Position numbers and translations under genes: made by a program. Of a stretch of DNA of 64,000 nt, positions 61,117 to 64,000 are shown piece by piece. The notes under the pieces are model-generated. The model did not search any database, was not told where the DNA came from, and saw nothing but the letters and a program-made list of their open reading frames with translations. Position 1 is the stretch's first letter; each line of letters starts with the position of its first letter. Source of the stretch: Lysobacteraceae bacterium NML93-0793 (lineage in GTDB: Bacteria; Pseudomonadota; Gammaproteobacteria; Xanthomonadales; Xanthomonadaceae); assembly GCA_002324875.1 (NCBI GenBank), contig NTJG01000015.1, positions 25,827 to 89,826 on the forward strand, in the 5' to 3' direction.

Positions 61117-62541
61117 TCAGTTCGCGGCCGTGGTGGCCGACGGCGTGGTCCCCGGCGACTTGAGTTCGGCCAGCGCCGCGGCGATCGGTGCGTCGCCCGG
61201 CAGAGCTTCACCACCGGTGCTGCCGTCTTCCTCGTCGCCGCGCAGATGGCCCGGCAACGCGGCTTCGGTGTAGGCCGAGGCCGCGCGCGGCGCGTCCTCA
61301 CCCGCAGCGCCCTCGGCGCGCAGCACCACGTCCGGGTCGATGCCCCGCGCCTGGATCGAGCGCCCGCTGGGCGTGTAGTAACGCGCGGTGGTGAGCTTGA
61401 CCGAATCGCCGTTGTCGAGCGGCAAAACGGTCTGCACCGAGCCCTTGCCGAAGGTGCGGCTGCCGATGACGCGCGCGCGGTCGTTGTCGCGCAGCGCGCC
61501 GGCCAGTACCTCGGATGCGCTGGCCGAGCCGACGTCGACGATCAGCACCACCGGCGCGCCGTCGAGGATGTCGCCCGGCGTGGCGCTGAATTCGGCCTCG
61601 CTGATCGGAATACGCCCGCGGGTGCTGACGATCTTGCCGGTGTCGAGCAGGTCGTCGGCGATCTGCACCGCCGCGGTGAGCAGGCCGCCGGGGTTGCTGC
61701 GCAGGTCGATGACCAGACCGCGCAGGCGACCGCCGCTGCCGGCCTTGAGCTCGTCGACCACGCGATTGAATTCAGCGGCCGAGTCCATCTGGAACTGGCT
61801 CAGGCGCACATAGCCGTAGCCCGGCTCAAGCATGCGGCCGCGCACGCTGACCACGCGGATGGTCTCGCGCTCGACGCGGATCTCCAGCGGCGCACGCTCG
61901 CCGTCGCGCAGCACGCCCAGCGTGACCGCGGTGCCCGGCGCGCCGCGCAGCGGCCCGGGGCCTTCGTGATCCGAGGGCGACAGCGTGCGGCCGTCGACGC
62001 TGACGATGACATCCCCCGCGCGTACGCCCGCCGTCTGCGCCGGCGTGCCGTCGATCGGCGCGATGACACGCATGCTGCCGTCGGGCAGGTACATCACTTC
62101 GACGCCGATGCCGTCGTAGGCGCCTGCGGTGCCTTCGTCGAAGGCTTCGGCGTCGGCCTTTTCCAGGTACACGCTGTGCGGATCGAGGTCGAGCAGCAGC
62201 CCGCGGATCGCCGAGCTCATCAGCTTGCGGTCCTCGACCGGCTCCACATAGGCCTGGCGCACGGCGTTGAAGACGCCGACGTAGCGACGGATCTCTTCCA
62301 GCGGGACCCGGCTGGAGGCGTGCTCGATCGCATCGGGATCGTCGCTGGCGGCGACTTCGCGCGCGGCCTGGGCCTCGTCGGGCGCATCGGCGTCAGCGGG
62401 TGCATCCGGCGCCATCGGGGCGTCCGGGGCGGTGTCCTGCGGAGCGGGCGCCGTGTCGGTCGGCTGCGGCGCCGGATCCTGCGCGAAGGCCGCGGGCGAC
62501 AGCAGCAGCGACAAAGCCAGCATCAGGGAACGAACGCGCAT
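61117..62541 (-). CDS. ctpA: C-terminal processing peptidase, S41 family
   Basis: 474 residues, exported: signal peptide MRVRSLMLALSLLLSPAAFA, then an Ala/Asp/Pro-rich linker. N-terminal helical region (LEEIRRYVGVFNAVRQAYVE), PDZ domain (VMYLPDGSMRVIAPIDGTPA; VRAGDVIVSVDG) and the S41 catalytic domain: GLVIDLRSNPGGLL, catalytic Ser in VDVGSASASEVLAGAL and Lys in GSRTFGKGSVQTVLPL. It is a periplasmic Ser-Lys protease processing envelope proteins. Its usual upstream partner in this group is an EnvC-like M23 protein; here only a truncated copy is present ~1.1 kb upstream. Confidence 0.93.
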   Translation of the reverse strand: MRVRSLMLALSLLLSPAAFAQDPAPQPTDTAPAPQDTAPDAPMAPDAPADADAPDEAQAAREVAASDDPDAIEHASSRVPLEEIRRYVGVFNAVRQAYVEPVEDRKLMSSAIRGLLLDLDPHSVYLEKADAEAFDEGTAGAYDGIGVEVMYLPDGSMRVIAPIDGTPAQTAGVRAGDVIVSVDGRTLSPSDHEGPGPLRGAPGTAVTLGVLRDGERAPLEIRVERETIRVVSVRGRMLEPGYGYVRLSQFQMDSAAEFNRVVDELKAGSGGRLRGLVIDLRSNPGGLLTAAVQIADDLLDTGKIVSTRGRIPISEAEFSATPGDILDGAPVVLIVDVGSASASEVLAGALRDNDRARVIGSRTFGKGSVQTVLPLDNGDSVKLTTARYYTPSGRSIQARGIDPDVVLRAEGAAGEDAPRAASAYTEAALPGHLRGDEEDGSTGGEALPGDAPIAAALAELKSPGTTPSATTAAN

Positions 62542-63189
62542 GCAGGACTCCAGGGAATACGGGACCGCGCCGATCTGGCGCCGATTCGATTATGCGGTGC
62601 ACCTTCGTGAATGCGTTAAGGCACCGGTGCGATGTTCAGTTCCGCCGGCGTGCTGCCCGGAGTTAGCCACGGGACGATCACAGGTGCGGAGCCGGTGACC
62701 GACTTGGACGGCGGCGCCCGGGAGCGGCGGCGAGACCGCGGTGCTCGCGATGCACGCGCGCAGATCATGCGACCGCTTCGCGAGGACGGCCCGAAGCACA
62801 CGATCGGCGCGATTCGGATGCGGCGGGAGCGCGTTGCGCTCGCGGCTGCGCATGCAGTGACCGCGGCGCAGTCAGCTGTTCCGTCATACGGCCGGCGTCA
62901 CGACTGCCGACGCCGCCACGTGACCCGATCGAACACTTGATCGGTGCGCACCAGCACGTCACGGCTGCAGGCACGCAACACGTGGACGCCGCCCCACTCG
63001 AAGCGGGTGCACGCATGACGGAAGGAGGTTCAGTTCGTCAGGGAAGGCGGGGCACGAGCGCGTGAAGCCCCCAACCCACCCATCTCCCGGAGCAGGAGGA
63101 GTCCGACCTTGTCGGCATTCCGAACCTCTCCGGGCGGCGCGCAACACGGCGGGGACGCACGGTTTTCGTCCCGCATCCTGAGGACGGGG
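62542..63189. other. Non-coding stretch upstream of ctpA holding a DUF559 remnant
   Basis: About 650 bp with no intact gene. Apart from the DUF559-like fragment at 62898-63029 nothing is recognised. It contains runs of GCGATG-type sequence but no clear repeat. The normal ctpA promoter would be expected in its left end. Confidence 0.5.
62898..63029 (-). pseudogene. DUF559 gene fragment (3' end)
   Basis: Open on the minus strand between a stop at 63030 and a stop at 62898. The product segment GGVHVLRACSRDVLVRTDQV aligns with GFRVLRFWNHDVLVRTEAV of the intact DUF559 protein at 63190. It has no start and lacks the N-terminal two-thirds, so it is a decayed or truncated second copy. Confidence 0.55.
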
Positions 63190-63540
63190 TCAGTGTGGGG
63201 GGTCGCTCGAGGTCACCGCAGCGTGGATCACCGCGAGCACCGCCTCGGTCCGTACCAGGACATCGTGGTTCCAGAACCGCAGCACGCGGAAGCCGCGGCG
63301 TTCGAGAAACGTCGTGCGACCGGCCTCCGTGCCGGCCGCGTGTCGGGATCCATCGCCTTCGACGATGATCCCGGCTTCGAGGCTGAGGAAGTCGGCGACG
63401 AACGGACCTATGGGATGCTGCCGGCGGAACTCCACGCCGGCCAGGCGACGGTCCCTCAGGTGATACCAGAGCAGGCGCTCGGCATCCGTGGCGTCGCGGC
63501 GCAGGGCGCGCGCGAAGTGCAGCGTGGCGGGCGTGCACAT
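63190..63540 (-). CDS. DUF559 (Vsr-like endonuclease fold) protein
   Basis: 116 residues from the ATG at 63540. DUF559 signatures: FARALRRDATDAERLLWYHLR, EFRRQHPIGPFVADF, a Glu-Gly-Asp-Gly active-site-like EGDGSRHA, FLERRGFRVLRFWNHDVL and a C-terminal helix. The family is related to very-short-patch repair endonucleases and often occurs as mobile solo genes. Here the usual VELDG is EGDG with the key acidic residues kept. It is in the same direction as ctpA, ~650 bp upstream of it. Confidence 0.85.
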   Translation of the reverse strand: MCTPATLHFARALRRDATDAERLLWYHLRDRRLAGVEFRRQHPIGPFVADFLSLEAGIIVEGDGSRHAAGTEAGRTTFLERRGFRVLRFWNHDVLVRTEAVLAVIHAAVTSSDPPH

Positions 63541-63687
63541 CCGTGTGCTCCTGCGTCGATAAGGCAGGGTGCGCGTCCGGTGATCGGGGGTGCGATCAGG
63601 GAAACCCGAGTTTGCTGTCGTTGATTGGAGCGAGCCCCAGTCCCGCACCCACCGCCTTCCACGGGCGGGAGACGCGCTCGACGTGGC

Positions 63688-63879
63688 TCAGCGCCGCTGC
63701 AGCCACGTCGCCGGATTGACCGGCTTGCCGCCCTGGCGCAGCTCGAAGTACAGACCGGAGCGGCCCTGGCCGCCGGAGTTGCCGACGCTGGCCAGCGTCT
63801 CGCCGCGGGTGACCCGATCACCGGCATTCTTCAGCAGCGCGTCGTTGTGGGCGTAGAGGCTCATGTAGCCGTTGCCGTG
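63688..63879 (-). pseudogene. EnvC-like M23 murein hydrolase activator, 3' fragment
   Basis: The last ~63 codons of an EnvC/NlpD-type LytM domain: GNGYMSLYAHNDALLKNAGD then VTRGETLASVGNSGGQGRSG and LYFELRQGGKPVNPATWLQR, ending at the stop 63688. Upstream of about 63879 the frame no longer matches EnvC, and in another frame a different protein family appears. So the gene lacks its coiled coil and most of the LytM domain here. In related genomes envC lies directly upstream of ctpA, which fits its place. Confidence 0.7.
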
Positions 63880-64000
63880 CAGTCCACCAGGCGCAGGCCG
63901 TCGATGCGGCCGTGCAGGCGTCCTTCGATGCTGCCGAAATCGAACACGCCGGTCAGCGCGTGCAGATCGATGCCGTGGAGCGCGAGATCGCTCGAGACGG
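63861..64000 (-). CDS. Partial ORF resembling AsmA/YdbH-like envelope proteins, cut at a chimeric junction
   Basis: Open from the window edge on the minus strand to a stop at 63861. The segment DLALHGIDLHALTGVFDFGS then IEGRLHGRIDGLRLVD resembles the beta-rich C-terminal part of YdbH/AsmA-like proteins (family match from memory, moderate). It then runs into the EnvC sequence out of frame and stops. The real gene would continue after GLRLVDW, so this looks truncated at 63880 or misjoined. Confidence 0.4.
   Translation of the reverse strand, partial: VSSDLALHGIDLHALTGVFDFGSIEGRLHGRIDGLRLVDCTATAT

Overview
The window is high-GC gammaproteobacterial chromosome, most like Xanthomonadaceae/Lysobacteraceae (Lysobacter or Luteimonas type). 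This is inferred from the gene set and order (bioB-bioF-bioH-bioC divergent to comF; ttcA, rdgC, tatABC, tetrameric glyQ/glyS, tamA/tamB, Tex, mnmG), from dispersed GGATTCCCGC...GCGGGAATGACG palindromes, and from many genes whose -10 hexamer sits only 6-7 bases before the ATG. Most of the window is ordinary core genome.

Layout. 0-12 kb: end of plsB, small hypotheticals, a frameshifted ABC-F ATPase gene, ttcA, rdgC, a zinc metallopeptidase, hemH with an alpha/beta hydrolase, a SYLF protein, and tatABC plus an RDD protein. 12-18 kb: a membrane protein, a 0.7-kb inverted-repeat island, a glutamine amidotransferase, an ECF sigma factor with a small membrane protein, and an orphan GspE/PilB-type ATPase. 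18-27 kb: glyQ, glyS, tamA, tamB. 27-40 kb: a lipoprotein beta-propeller, tex, a membrane LytTR regulator, an acyltransferase, mnmG, a predicted sigma-54-driven small RNA with an intrinsic terminator, a low-complexity lipoprotein, a threonine dehydratase-like enzyme and a DUF218 protein. 40-47 kb: a biotin operon (bioB, a 37-codon coupling ORF, bioF, an EamA-type transporter, bioH, bioC), comF. 47-49.5 kb: ubiA, a UDP-glucose dehydrogenase, tRNA-Arg(CCG).

49.5-53.4 kb is accessory DNA directly 3' of tRNA-Arg. It has visibly lower GC, two sets of 31-bp-period repeats, and a tightly coupled gene pair: a SEC-C/PD-(D/E)xK nuclease-like protein and a PIN-like protein with a long helical insertion. 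The pair is bracketed by two 26-bp palindromic repeats in the same orientation. It is the best candidate here for an undescribed (possibly defence) system; the function is inference.

53.4-60.5 kb is an envelope lipid-modification cluster: dgkA, a PAP2 phosphatase and an EptA/MCR-family phosphoethanolamine transferase on the minus strand, divergent from a response regulator, a histidine kinase and an LtaS/MdoB-like transferase. The promoters upstream of dgkA and of the LtaS/MdoB-like gene share an identical architecture (CTTAA, 13 bp, two TTCCGAC-like half-sites 11 bp apart, 11 bp, GATCMT), so the adjacent OmpR-family regulator probably controls both.

60.5-64 kb: a gene-poor, AT-richer stretch, the S41 protease ctpA, a DUF559 gene and a decayed DUF559 copy. 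The window ends in a chimeric junction joining the 3' end of an envC-like gene to the middle of an unrelated AsmA/YdbH-like gene, either a rearrangement or an assembly error.
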